DNA of 64,000 nt from Lachnospiraceae bacterium (GTDB lineage: Bacteria > Bacillota > Clostridia > Lachnospirales > Lachnospiraceae): positions 1 to 64,000 of the forward strand of contig JAETQH010000021.1 of the NCBI GenBank assembly GCA_021770785.1, written 5' to 3'. The position numbers and the translations under genes are program-made. How positions within the stretch are numbered: the first letter of the stretch is position 1; each line of letters begins with the position of its first letter. Positions 9,095 through 18,323 of the stretch are shown here, one piece after another. The notes below the pieces were generated by a model, which saw only the letters and a list, made by a program, of their open reading frames with translations, did not search any database and was not told the DNA's origin.

Positions 9095-11026
9095 TTAACT
9101 ATCTAACTCCATGGACAATTCTTCCCACTGTTCGTAACATTTTTCCAACTCTGCCCTGCACGCCGATTGCTTTGCGGAAAGCTCGTTCAGTTTTGCGGAA
9201 TTAACCGCATTTTCCGGCAGCACAAACTGTTCATCAATCTCTGCAATCTGCGCCTCTAACCGTTCAATTTGTTCCTCTGTCCGTTTCAGGCTGTTTTCGA
9301 TTTTCCGAATCCTTGCCTGCTCCGCCTTCTGGCTCTGCCAGTCCACCTTTGCGGCAGGGGCGGCTTCCCCGGTTTCCCCTGTCACTTCTTTCGTCTGCTC
9401 CGCCACATAAATTTTCGTGAAATCATCTTTTTTCTCTAAATAATAATCGTAATTGCCGATGTAATTGACCACTGTCTCCCCGGTCAAATCCAGAATCCTT
9501 GTGGCAGTCCGGTTGATAAAATAACGGTCATGAGACACGAAAAATACGGTTCCGGTGTACTGGTTCAAGGCGGATTCTAAGATTTCCTTGGAGGTAATAT
9601 CCAGATGGTTGGTGGGCTCGTCCAAAATCAGAAAATTAGCGTCGGAGAGCATTAATTTTGCCAGAGAGACTCGCCCTCTCTCCCCACCGCTTAAATCCCC
9701 AATCCGTTTAAAGACGTCATCATCCGTAAACAAAAACGCTGCCAGGACATTCCTCACCTTCGTCTGGCTTAAGGTAGGATAGGCATCGGCAATTTCCTCA
9801 AAAATCGTCTTTTCCATATGGAGCAGCTGGTGCTCCTGGTCGTAATACCCGATATGGACATTGGCTCCTAAGGTAACGCTTCCGCTGTCCGCCTCCACCA
9901 GGTTATTGATAATCTTTAAAATTGTGGTTTTCCCTGTGCCGTTATTTCCGATTAAGGCTACCCGTTCTCCCCGTTTTATCTCAAAGGAGATATCAGAAAA
10001 CAGCTTCACCGGAGGATAGGCTTTCGCTAAGTGCTCCACCGAAAGCACGTCATTGCCGCTGGTGACATTGGGCTCCAACACGATTTTAATATCCGTATTT
10101 TCCTCCGTGGGCTTCTCTAACCGCTCTATCTTATCTAACATCTTTTCACGGCTCTCGGCACGTTTGATGGATTTCTCCCGGTTGAAGGATTTCAGCTTTG
10201 CAATCACTTCCTCCTGATGCTTGATTTCCCGCTGCTGATTATAGTACTGCTTTAACAAATCCTCCCGCACCTTTGCTTTCTTCCTTGCAAAAGCAGTATA
10301 ATTTCCCTGATAAACATAGGATTTATGCTGAAAAATCTCAATGACCTTAGTGACCACCCGGTCTAAAAAATAACGGTCATGGGCCACAATGACAACGGCG
10401 CCCTTGTAGTTTAGCAGAAAAGTCTCCAGCCAGCGGATAGATTCCATATCCAGATGGTTGGTGGGCTCATCTAACAGCAGCACGTCCGGTTTGGTCACCA
10501 GAAGTTTGCCTAAGGACACACGGGTTTTCTGACCGCCGGAGAGCTCGCTCATCCGTTTTGAAAACTCTTCCTCCGGAAAGCCCAGTCCCTTTAAAATACC
10601 AATCACCTCGCTGCGGTAGGAATAGCCCTCCAACAGTTCAAATTCATGGTTTAATTTGTGATAATCCTCTAAAAGCCCCTCTAACTCTGCCCCCGTAAGG
10701 TGGTTCATCTTCTCTTCCATTCCCCGGAGTTTTTCTTCCATCTGTAAAATGTCTTTTCTGGAATTTAGCACCTCTTCATAGATGGTAGCCCGGCCGGAAA
10801 CGTCCTGATACTGCGCTAAGTAGCCGATGGTTTTATCCTTCGATAACACCACCTCGCCCGTATCGGCAGTTTCTTCCCTCATAATTATTTTAAGCAGCGT
10901 AGACTTGCCGGCACCATTGATGCCGACAATCGCTGCTTTTTCATTTGCTTCAATATGAAAATTGACGTCCTTTAATATTTCATCCGTCCCGAAGGATTTC
11001 GAGATATTCTGACATGATAAAATCAT
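9095..11026 (-). CDS. ABC-F family ATP-binding cassette protein
   Basis: Two ABC domains with Walker A ([18 protein letters not shown]), two LSGG signatures, no TM segments; overlaps the icd stop. Confidence 0.95.
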   Translation of the reverse strand: MILSCQNISKSFGTDEILKDVNFHIEANEKAAIVGINGAGKSTLLKIIMREETADTGEVVLSKDKTIGYLAQYQDVSGRATIYEEVLNSRKDILQMEEKLRGMEEKMNHLTGAELEGLLEDYHKLNHEFELLEGYSYRSEVIGILKGLGFPEEEFSKRMSELSGGQKTRVSLGKLLVTKPDVLLLDEPTNHLDMESIRWLETFLLNYKGAVVIVAHDRYFLDRVVTKVIEIFQHKSYVYQGNYTAFARKKAKVREDLLKQYYNQQREIKHQEEVIAKLKSFNREKSIKRAESREKMLDKIERLEKPTEENTDIKIVLEPNVTSGNDVLSVEHLAKAYPPVKLFSDISFEIKRGERVALIGNNGTGKTTILKIINNLVEADSGSVTLGANVHIGYYDQEHQLLHMEKTIFEEIADAYPTLSQTKVRNVLAAFLFTDDDVFKRIGDLSGGERGRVSLAKLMLSDANFLILDEPTNHLDITSKEILESALNQYTGTVFFVSHDRYFINRTATRILDLTGETVVNYIGNYDYYLEKKDDFTKIYVAEQTKEVTGETGEAAPAAKVDWQSQKAEQARIRKIENSLKRTEEQIERLEAQIAEIDEQFVLPENAVNSAKLNELSAKQSACRAELEKCYEQWEELSMELDS

Positions 11027-12231
11027 ATTTCTTCCTCTAATGTTGCTCTGATTGCTTTGATAAAATCTTCGCTGTTTAATACCACTGGATTTGGATTTGT
11101 GGTAATTAGCGCAAGGTCTTTTGTCATTTTACCATCTTCAATGGTCTTGATACAAGCCTTTTCTAATTTTTCTGCAAAGGCGGTCAGCTCGCTGTTGCCG
11201 TCAAGCTCGCCTCTCTTCTTTAATGCCCCGGTCCATGCAAAAATAGTTGCCACGGAGTTGGTGGAGGTTTCCTCACCCTTTAAGTGTTTGTAATAGTGGC
11301 GCTGTACGGTGCCGTGAGCTGCCTCATATTCGTAGTAGCCGTCCGGTGATACCAGAACGGAGGTCATCATGGCAAGGGAGCCAAAGGCGCTGGATACCAT
11401 ATCACTCATAACGTCACCGTCATAGTTTTTGCAGGCCCAGATGTAGCCGCCCTCGGATTTCATCACACGTGCCACTGCATCATCAATCAGGGTATAGAAA
11501 TACTCAATGCCTGCGGCATCAAATTTTTCTTTGTACTCTGCGTCAAAGATTTCCTGGAAAATATCCTTGAAGGTATGGTCATATTTCTTGGAAATGGTGT
11601 CCTTGGTAGCAAACCATAAATCCTGCTTTATGTCTAAGGCATAGTTAAAGCAGCTCTTTGCAAAGCTCTCGATGGAATTGCAGAGGTTGTGCTGTCCCTG
11701 AATTACGCCTGCCCCTGTGAAATTATGAATCAGCTCTCTGGTCTCGGTACCATCCTCGGCGGTGTAAACCAGCTCGCATTTTCCTGCGCCCGGAATTTTC
11801 ATTTCCGTTGCTTTATAGACATCACCATAGGCATGACGTGCAATGGTGATAGGTTTCTTCCAGTTTTTCACGCAGGGCTCAATGCCTTTTACAATAATCG
11901 GCGCACGGAATACGGTTCCGTCTAACATGGCACGTATGGTTCCGTTGGGGCTTTTCCACATCTCTTTTAAATTGTACTCTGTCATACGTGCCGCATTAGG
12001 GGTAATGGTAGCGCATTTTACCGCCACGCCGTATTTTCTGGTAGCATTGGCAGAATCAACCGTCACCTGGTCGTTGGTCTCATTGCGGTGCTCTAAACCA
12101 AGGTCATAGTACTCCGTATTTAACTCAATAAACGGTGTCAACAGCTCGTCTTTAATCATCTGCCAGAGGATACGGGTCATCTCGTCCCCGTCCATCTCTA
12201 CTAAAGGGGTTGTCATTTTAATTTTTTCCAT
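11023..12231 (-). CDS. icd: NADP-dependent isocitrate dehydrogenase (eukaryotic-like type)
   Basis: '[25 protein letters not shown]', '[34 protein letters not shown]'. Confidence 0.95.
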   Translation of the reverse strand: MEKIKMTTPLVEMDGDEMTRILWQMIKDELLTPFIELNTEYYDLGLEHRNETNDQVTVDSANATRKYGVAVKCATITPNAARMTEYNLKEMWKSPNGTIRAMLDGTVFRAPIIVKGIEPCVKNWKKPITIARHAYGDVYKATEMKIPGAGKCELVYTAEDGTETRELIHNFTGAGVIQGQHNLCNSIESFAKSCFNYALDIKQDLWFATKDTISKKYDHTFKDIFQEIFDAEYKEKFDAAGIEYFYTLIDDAVARVMKSEGGYIWACKNYDGDVMSDMVSSAFGSLAMMTSVLVSPDGYYEYEAAHGTVQRHYYKHLKGEETSTNSVATIFAWTGALKKRGELDGNSELTAFAEKLEKACIKTIEDGKMTKDLALITTNPNPVVLNSEDFIKAIRATLEEEI

Positions 12232-12274
12232 AATTGTCCTGCCTTTCTCTTTTTACTGCCAATTTTACTGTTTA

Positions 12275-12937
12275 TTATTCACCAAAAACATGATCCCAGC
12301 CATGGCTGTCAATGTTATGGATGGTGTTCATAATGTGTTCGTTCGCCAGCTTTTCCGCCAAATCCGCATCGTGGAGCTTTAACGCCTCCACAATCTTGCG
12401 GTGCTCGCTAACGGAGTTTACCGCCCGTTTATTTTCCGCTAAGGTAACCTTTCTCACCCGCTGTAAATAATGGTGGAAATCCACTAAAATATGGCGCATT
12501 TCCCGGCTGCCCGAAGAATTATACAATATCTCGTGAAAGCGGTTGTCTAACTCCAGTACCTGCTCCGAATTGCCCTTTTCCACATGGAAATCCGACAGGT
12601 AAATGTTCTCTTCCAGCTCGTCTAACTGCTCCTTGGTGATGTTCTCCGCCGCCCATTTAGCGCAGAGTCCCTCTAACCGGGAGCGTATCTCATAAATATC
12701 CCGGATATCCTTCTGGGATATCCCAACCACATAAGCGCCCTTATTGGGAATGATGGTTACCAGCCCTTCTAATTCTAACTGGCGCAGCGCCTCCCTGACG
12801 GGAGTCCGGCTGACGCCAAGTTCTTCGCCGATGGTCTTTTCCTTTAACTCTTCCTCCGGTTCGTATTTCCCGGAAAGGATATTTTCCCGGATGGTGCGGA
12901 ACACCCGGGAACTTAGTGAATAATTATCTTCTCCCAT
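12275..12937 (-). CDS. GntR (FadR subfamily) transcriptional regulator
   Basis: wHTH 'EKTIGEELGVSRTPVREALRQLELEGLVTIIPNKGAYV' and FCD helices. Confidence 0.92.
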   Translation of the reverse strand: MGEDNYSLSSRVFRTIRENILSGKYEPEEELKEKTIGEELGVSRTPVREALRQLELEGLVTIIPNKGAYVVGISQKDIRDIYEIRSRLEGLCAKWAAENITKEQLDELEENIYLSDFHVEKGNSEQVLELDNRFHEILYNSSGSREMRHILVDFHHYLQRVRKVTLAENKRAVNSVSEHRKIVEALKLHDADLAEKLANEHIMNTIHNIDSHGWDHVFGE

Positions 12938-12947
12938 GTCTGCCACC

Positions 12948-14348
12948 TCATGCCTGCAGCGAAATGCCAAGCTTTTTACAGCATTGGTTGATTTCTTCCA
13001 CCAGCTCTTTGTCGGTAAGCACTGTCACACGTCCGTCCTCGTACTGTTGATCCACCCACTCTTTTACCATTTTTACCAGCTCGGAGGTTTTGTCCACGCT
13101 GTTCTCCTTCGGCAGATGGTAATAGCTATTCATCCAGTGAGCGATGCCTGCCAGACCGGAGGTGTTAGAAACAGATACTAAAGGCGGTCTCTTTAAGAAT
13201 TTATCGGTATCAAAAATGTTGTAGATTTCTTCGTTTTTCAAAAGTCCGTCCGCATGGATGCCTGCCCTTGTGACATTGAAATTGCTGCCGACGAAAGGCG
13301 TCCGTTCCGGCTGCACATAGCCTAACTCCTTCTCGAAGTACTCCGACAGCTCCGTAATAACCGTTGTGTCCATGCCGTCTAAAGTTCCCTTTAACTGGGC
13401 GTACTCAAATACCATTGCCTCTAAAGGCGTATTTCCGGTTCTCTCCCCGATGCCGAACAGGGAACAGTTGACACCGCTGGCACCGTAGAGCCATGCCGTG
13501 GTGGAGTTGTTGACCGCCTTGTAAAAATCGTTGTGGCCATGCCACTCAATCAGCTCTGATGGCACTCCGGCATGGGTGGTAAGTCCGTAGATAATTCCCG
13601 GCACACTCCGCGGTATCACGGCACCCGGGAAGTTGACGCCGTAGCCCATGGTATCGCAGGCACGGATTTTGATTGGTATTTTATATTCCTCCATCAGCTT
13701 CATCAGCTCCACACAGAAAGGGATCACAAATCCGTAAATATCAGACCGGGTGATGTCCTCTAAATGGCAGCGGGGGCTGATACCTGTCTCTAAGCACTCA
13801 CGGATTACACTTAAGTAAAGGTTCATGACCTCCCTTCTGGTCATCTTCATCTTATAGAAGATATGGTAATCCGAGCAGCTCACCAGAATGCCCGTCTCCC
13901 GCAGTCCGATTTCCTTTACTAACTGGAAATCCTGTTTGCTGGCGCGAATCCAGCTGGTGACCTCCGGAAACTGATAACCCCTCTCTAAGCATTTGTAAAC
14001 GGCGTCCCTGTCCTTTTTGCTGTATAAGAAAAATTCACTCTGGCGGATTAAGCCCTTCGGCCCGCCTAACTTGTGAAGATAGTCATAGATAGTCACAATC
14101 TGCTCCGTGGTGTAAGGTGCTCTTGACTGCTGCCCGTCACGGAAGGTGGTATCTGTAATCCAGATATGCTCCGGCATATTGTGAGGCACAATTCTGTCGT
14201 TGAACGCAATCTTTGGTATTTCCTCGTAGGGAAAGAGATTATGGAACACATTGGGCTGTTCCACGTCCGCCAGTTGGTAAAAGTGTTCCTCTAACTGCAA
14301 CAGGTTTGTTTTTTTATTCATTACAACTTCTCTTAAATCTTCCTTCAT
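12948..14348 (-). CDS. HMGL-like/isopropylmalate-synthase-family protein, probable Re-citrate synthase
   Basis: 'WITDTTFRDGQQSRAPYTTEQIV', 'CHLEDITRSDIYGFV', 'EWHGHNDFYKAVNN', 'GERTGNTPLEA'; sits with GntR regulator and icd; start after AAAGGAG. Confidence 0.72.
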   Translation of the reverse strand: MKEDLREVVMNKKTNLLQLEEHFYQLADVEQPNVFHNLFPYEEIPKIAFNDRIVPHNMPEHIWITDTTFRDGQQSRAPYTTEQIVTIYDYLHKLGGPKGLIRQSEFFLYSKKDRDAVYKCLERGYQFPEVTSWIRASKQDFQLVKEIGLRETGILVSCSDYHIFYKMKMTRREVMNLYLSVIRECLETGISPRCHLEDITRSDIYGFVIPFCVELMKLMEEYKIPIKIRACDTMGYGVNFPGAVIPRSVPGIIYGLTTHAGVPSELIEWHGHNDFYKAVNNSTTAWLYGASGVNCSLFGIGERTGNTPLEAMVFEYAQLKGTLDGMDTTVITELSEYFEKELGYVQPERTPFVGSNFNVTRAGIHADGLLKNEEIYNIFDTDKFLKRPPLVSVSNTSGLAGIAHWMNSYYHLPKENSVDKTSELVKMVKEWVDQQYEDGRVTVLTDKELVEEINQCCKKLGISLQA

Positions 14349-14577
14349 AACAACATCTCCTTTGCCTGATACCATTGATGTGTACCTATGCGGCATCATT
14401 TTTATCATTAAAAATTATACTGCATATTTTTGCACGTATAATTGTATACAATTATACTGTTATGTTAAACTATACACGATTCTGTTCTTTTGTCAATGAA
14501 TAAAATTTTATATTTTGTATAACCTGCATTTATAATGTTGTCAGGAAACCATCTGTTTCCGTTTTTTCCCGTTTATG

Positions 14578-15600
14578 CTACCACTTATGCACCGCAACAT
14601 TTACCACCACTTCTTTTTCCCGATTCATGATAACACATTTATTGTCAAATGCGGCGATTGCCTCTTCCGTTGCCTTAGCGATAGCTTTTCTCGCCACGGC
14701 ATCCGGCTCGGCAAGGGGTTCTCCCTCTTTCGGAAGGGCACAGACCACCCTCAGGATATATGCTCTGTCCACATTTTCAATGATGGCAGCAACGCGGTGT
14801 CTCCCCACGCATCGCTGGTATGCTGCCAGAATCACTTCTAAAATAAACCGGATTTCATTCATCTGTTCCGGAAGTATCTCTTCCTCAAACTCTTTTTTAA
14901 TTTGAAAATAATTGCCCTCCTCCGGTTGATGATAGGATAATTTTAATCTTTTCTCCACAGTTTCAAACTGCCCGTCAGAATCAATCATAGCCTTAATGTA
15001 ATTCTTTATCATCCAGTCATACCAGCTTTTTAACTTCACCTCCAGATCGGGCTCAAACCTGGCAGCCTCAATATTGGTATGCAGAATTTTTTTCAACACC
15101 TTTTCCACACGCTGGTAGGAATAAAACTTTTCCCTCCAGGACAGCACCAGCCGTTTCAAATCCCGTTCCGTGGCAAAGAACCCCGTATTGGAATTTTCCT
15201 CCTCTGTACGGATCTTTTTACACATCTCTTTATAGGAAATACTGTCGTTGATAGGCTCTAACAAATCATCCGCCACCCGGCAGGGCTTAATAATTACCTT
15301 GAAGGTCTTACACTGGTTCATACATGCTATCGTTTCTTCAATGCAGTCAGAACCGGTCATTGCCACCCGGATAGTTTCCGGTGATATCATCTCTACCATA
15401 GAAAAAATCTCTGCTCCCGTCATTACGGATAATTCTAAAGAGCTGATAAAAACATCCACATTTCTGTTTTCCACCAGCTCAATCCCCCGCTCCGGCAAAG
15501 CGGTAAGCTCATATTCGAAATTCTTATCCACAGATTCTAGAATTGCCCGGATTCGCTCTGCATTCACTTCTTCCGGCTCTACAATTACCACAAAATACAT
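14578..15600 (-). CDS. Receiver-like (pseudo-receiver) domain protein with uncharacterised C-terminal region
   Basis: 'VDVFISSLELSVMTGAEIF' resembles a receiver beta3 segment with Asp replaced; 'FKVIIKPCR' keeps Lys-Pro; GGAGGGAGGA RBS before Met at 15600. Confidence 0.65.
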   Translation of the reverse strand: MYFVVIVEPEEVNAERIRAILESVDKNFEYELTALPERGIELVENRNVDVFISSLELSVMTGAEIFSMVEMISPETIRVAMTGSDCIEETIACMNQCKTFKVIIKPCRVADDLLEPINDSISYKEMCKKIRTEEENSNTGFFATERDLKRLVLSWREKFYSYQRVEKVLKKILHTNIEAARFEPDLEVKLKSWYDWMIKNYIKAMIDSDGQFETVEKRLKLSYHQPEEGNYFQIKKEFEEEILPEQMNEIRFILEVILAAYQRCVGRHRVAAIIENVDRAYILRVVCALPKEGEPLAEPDAVARKAIAKATEEAIAAFDNKCVIMNREKEVVVNVAVHKW

Positions 15601-15686
15601 TTTGTTCCTCCCTCCATCTGAAGCTTCTTTCCTATTTATCATATCAAATTCCGTTTCGTATCACAATCTTTTTCAAAATTTCTGTA

Positions 15687-15713
15687 ACACATATTTCTAA
15701 GGCACATATGATA
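15687..15713 (+). promoter_or_regulatory. Candidate sigma-K-type promoter
   Basis: AC (15687-15688), 16 nt, CATATGATA (15705-15713), matching the AC-N16/17-CATAnnnTA consensus, upstream of a GGAGG RBS. Confidence 0.5.
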
Positions 15714-15746
15714 CAGTGTAAACAAAAAAACTTGGAGGTTTCAAAC

Positions 15747-15998
15747 ATGAGTGATTTAGCTGCAACAAACTGTGGTGGTGGATGTTCTTGTAACGATGGA
15801 GGATGCGGCGGCTGCGGTTCCATTCTCTGGATTATCCTGTTATTGTGCTGCTGTGGCGGAAACAATGGTTTCGGCTGTGGCAACAACAACGGCTGCGGCG
15901 GTTGTGGAAATGATTGTCTCTGGATTATCATTTTATTATTCTGCTGCGGAGGAAATGGTTTCGGCTGTGGCAATAACAACGGATGTGGCTGCTTCTAA
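15747..15998 (+). CDS. Small Cys/Gly-rich protein ('chorion class high-cysteine' type)
   Basis: 83 aa MSDLAATNCGGGCSCNDGGCGGCGSILWIILLLCCCGGNNGFGCGNNNGCGGCGNDCLWIIILLFCCGGNGFGCGNNNGCGCF; two internal repeats; GGAGG RBS; followed by terminator. Confidence 0.82.
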   Translation: MSDLAATNCGGGCSCNDGGCGGCGSILWIILLLCCCGGNNGFGCGNNNGCGGCGNDCLWIIILLFCCGGNGFGCGNNNGCGCF

Positions 15999-16011
15999 GA
16001 GCTGCTTTTCC

Positions 16012-16045
16012 AAAAAGGGGTATCGCATTAGCGATACCCCTTTTT
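16012..16045. terminator. Bidirectional intrinsic terminator
   Basis: aaaaaggggtatcgc-atta-gcgatacccctttttc, A/T flanked on both sides. Confidence 0.92.
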
Positions 16046-16194
16046 CAGCAACGTTTCTCTTTGTTTCTCTCTTCTCCCTCCTTCTTCTGCTCCTGCAAAA
16101 TCTTTTCATAAATCCTGCACTCCTTCGGAATTCTTTTTCTTTTCACACATTCCTCATCTATCTCATAAACACTGTTATCTTCAATGACAAGCAT
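16045..16194 (-). CDS. 49-aa small charged protein, not in the supplied ORF track
   Basis: MLVIEDNSVYEIDEECVKRKRIPKECRIYEKILQEQKKEGEERNKEKRC; GGAGGACAGGAA-ATG start context; ends at the shared terminator. Confidence 0.6.
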   Translation of the reverse strand: MLVIEDNSVYEIDEECVKRKRIPKECRIYEKILQEQKKEGEERNKEKRC

Positions 16195-16240
16195 TTCCTG
16201 TCCTCCTGCAATATCTTCTATTTATCTTATGTCCCCTCTG

Positions 16241-16269
16241 TCATAAAGAACCTTTTCCACTCATAAACT
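16241..16269 (+). promoter_or_regulatory. Candidate sigma-E-type promoter
   Basis: TCATAAA (16241-16247), 14 nt, CATAAACT (16262-16269). Confidence 0.35.
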
Positions 16270-16290
16270 GAAAGAAAAAAGGCTGATTGA

Positions 16291-16617
16291 ATGGAAGAAA
16301 ACACTTTAACTCCCTTTGACAATATGACTCAGACCAGACAGCTTCAAATGTTAAAAACAGTAATTCCTTACATGAAAGGGGGGCAAAAAAAGCAATTTGC
16401 CATATTAATAAAGTATATGGAGCTGCAAAATACCATTCAGGTATTTTCTCAGGAGGATAAGGTGATGTCGATGTGCTCCGTGGATGAGGAGGAAAATTCC
16501 GTTCTTTCCATGTTAAACGAGCTTCGGAAATACTGCTCGGAAAAGGAGTTAGAAACCATTGATATGCTCACTAACCTTTTCTCCATGATGGAAACCTATG
16601 AAACCATTTTTTCTTAA
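16291..16617 (+). CDS. Conserved hypothetical small helical protein
   Basis: 108 aa ORF in tandem with the next ORF. Confidence 0.75.
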   Translation: MEENTLTPFDNMTQTRQLQMLKTVIPYMKGGQKKQFAILIKYMELQNTIQVFSQEDKVMSMCSVDEEENSVLSMLNELRKYCSEKELETIDMLTNLFSMMETYETIFS

Positions 16618-16630
16618 GAAAGGATAAGTT

Positions 16631-16912
16631 ATGGATTACGATTTTTTAAGCAACAACCCTATGTTAAAGAATATGTCACCGGAAAAATTACAGTTTTTGA
16701 TGAACTTTGCCTCCACAGAAAAGCCAAACAGCATCAATGAGATGATGCCCTTTTTGCTTGGAACGATGAATACGGCTAAGGAGAAGAATATTCAGTTTTC
16801 CGACCCGGAAACGGAGCTTTTGATAGGGATTTTGAAACAGAATATGTCACCGGAAGAGGCGGCGAAGGCGGATAAGATTATTAAGCTGATGAGGGACAGG
16901 AAACGTCATTAA
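16631..16912 (+). CDS. Conserved hypothetical small protein
   Basis: 93 aa ORF after AGAAAGGATAAGTT RBS, 13 bp after the previous gene. Confidence 0.78.
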   Translation: MDYDFLSNNPMLKNMSPEKLQFLMNFASTEKPNSINEMMPFLLGTMNTAKEKNIQFSDPETELLIGILKQNMSPEEAAKADKIIKLMRDRKRH

Positions 16913-16914
16913 GC

Positions 16915-16969
16915 AAAAAAACTTCTCAGGTGCTGCGGTTATTAGCACAGCGTCTGAGAAGTTCTTTTT
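16915..16969. terminator. Bidirectional terminator between convergent genes
   Basis: AAAAAAACTTCTCAG...CTGAGAAGTTCTTTTT. Confidence 0.85.
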
Positions 16970-18278
16970 ACCAGATAGAGGCGACATTCACTTCTAATAC
17001 CTTATCTAAGGGCGAAGCGGTTTTTCCAATGCCGTCGGTTCCCTCAAAATATTTTTCACTGGCGGATTCAAATAATACATAGATACTGTCACCGGAGATG
17101 GCCACTTCTTCGGAACAGGGCGGCATCTCCACTTTTACGGACGGATTGTTCGGCTTTCTGTTGAGCGCCAGCAGGGAAGAATACACTTTCAGGTAAGAGG
17201 AATTGTTTCTTCCGTAAGAAGTGCTTAAGTAAACAGAACCGTTTTCGTCGAAGTCCACGCCCTGCACCTTGTTGGGAATGCGGTAGCTGCTTAAGGCGGT
17301 GAGGGTATCTTTTTCACTGTCATAGCGGTAGGAAAGCATTTGTGAATCGAAAATTCTTGTGTGGGTTGCCACCCAGATTCTTCCTCCGTAAAAGGTAATG
17401 CAAGAGGGGACGTTTTCTAAGGCATACTCGTCGGAAAGTGCTGAAGCGTCGATACAATAGCCGGGAGCGTCCTGGGCAATTTTTAGAATATATTCATAGG
17501 GAATGCGCTCTAAGGTATTGGAGTTGGAATGGCAAATCCATACATTTTCACCGTCGAAGGCAATACCGCCGAGATGGCTGCCCTTTTTCATACCCAGGGT
17601 GGCTAAATATGCCCCGCTCTCCCTGTCAAACAGCATGAGAGAGCCTAATTCTTTTTTATTGGCAGAGTAAGAGGTTATCAGCAGCAGCTCCGGTGTGAAA
17701 CAGATTCCCTGAAGACACTGGTTAGAACTGCTGATGATATTCTCTATATAATCTTTTTCTCTGGTGGAAGGCATTCCCGGAATGGATACGTCATCTAAAA
17801 ATGCGTACGAACATTCTTTTAATTCCTTCTGCTTTTTGCTTACCACACTGTCGGTCTGGTAAGAATACATTTCTACATTATAGCTGTTATCAATCACCTT
17901 GGTCCATTTGGCAAAAAGAACCATATTATCTGCATTTTCCTGATTAATCTCAGTAATTTTTTCGGTATAGTTACAATCCGTGTACCAGCCCGCAAAATTA
18001 TATCCGGTGCGCAGAGGGACATCTAACTTCATGGGAAACTCCTCCGGCTTTAATTCTGTCTTATTATAATTGCTGTTGATGCCGCCGTTTAATTCATAGA
18101 TTAAATGAATTTCGGAACTGTCTAAACCCATGAAAAGATCAAGACCCGAACCAGAGTCAGCGTCCCGGAGGGCATCCTTTGCCCTATCCTGCAGACTGTA
18201 GGCCCGCACCAGCTGCGGGTCGTTCACCAGAAAGACAAACACATATAAAATTACCAGTAATTCTTTGTGCAGACGCAT
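16968..18278 (-). CDS. Secreted protein with InlB B-repeat-like segment and beta-propeller-like region
   Basis: Signal peptide; 'LRTGYNFAGWYTDCNYTEKITEI...LFAKWT'; later blade-like repeats 'GGIAFDGENVWICHSNS', 'QGVDFDENGSVYLSTS'. Confidence 0.75.
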   Translation of the reverse strand: MRLHKELLVILYVFVFLVNDPQLVRAYSLQDRAKDALRDADSGSGLDLFMGLDSSEIHLIYELNGGINSNYNKTELKPEEFPMKLDVPLRTGYNFAGWYTDCNYTEKITEINQENADNMVLFAKWTKVIDNSYNVEMYSYQTDSVVSKKQKELKECSYAFLDDVSIPGMPSTREKDYIENIISSSNQCLQGICFTPELLLITSYSANKKELGSLMLFDRESGAYLATLGMKKGSHLGGIAFDGENVWICHSNSNTLERIPYEYILKIAQDAPGYCIDASALSDEYALENVPSCITFYGGRIWVATHTRIFDSQMLSYRYDSEKDTLTALSSYRIPNKVQGVDFDENGSVYLSTSYGRNNSSYLKVYSSLLALNRKPNNPSVKVEMPPCSEEVAISGDSIYVLFESASEKYFEGTDGIGKTASPLDKVLEVNVASIW

Positions 18279-18323
18279 GCCTCTTCCTCCCTGCCTGAAC
18301 CTAAGGTCTGCTTTCCGGAAATA

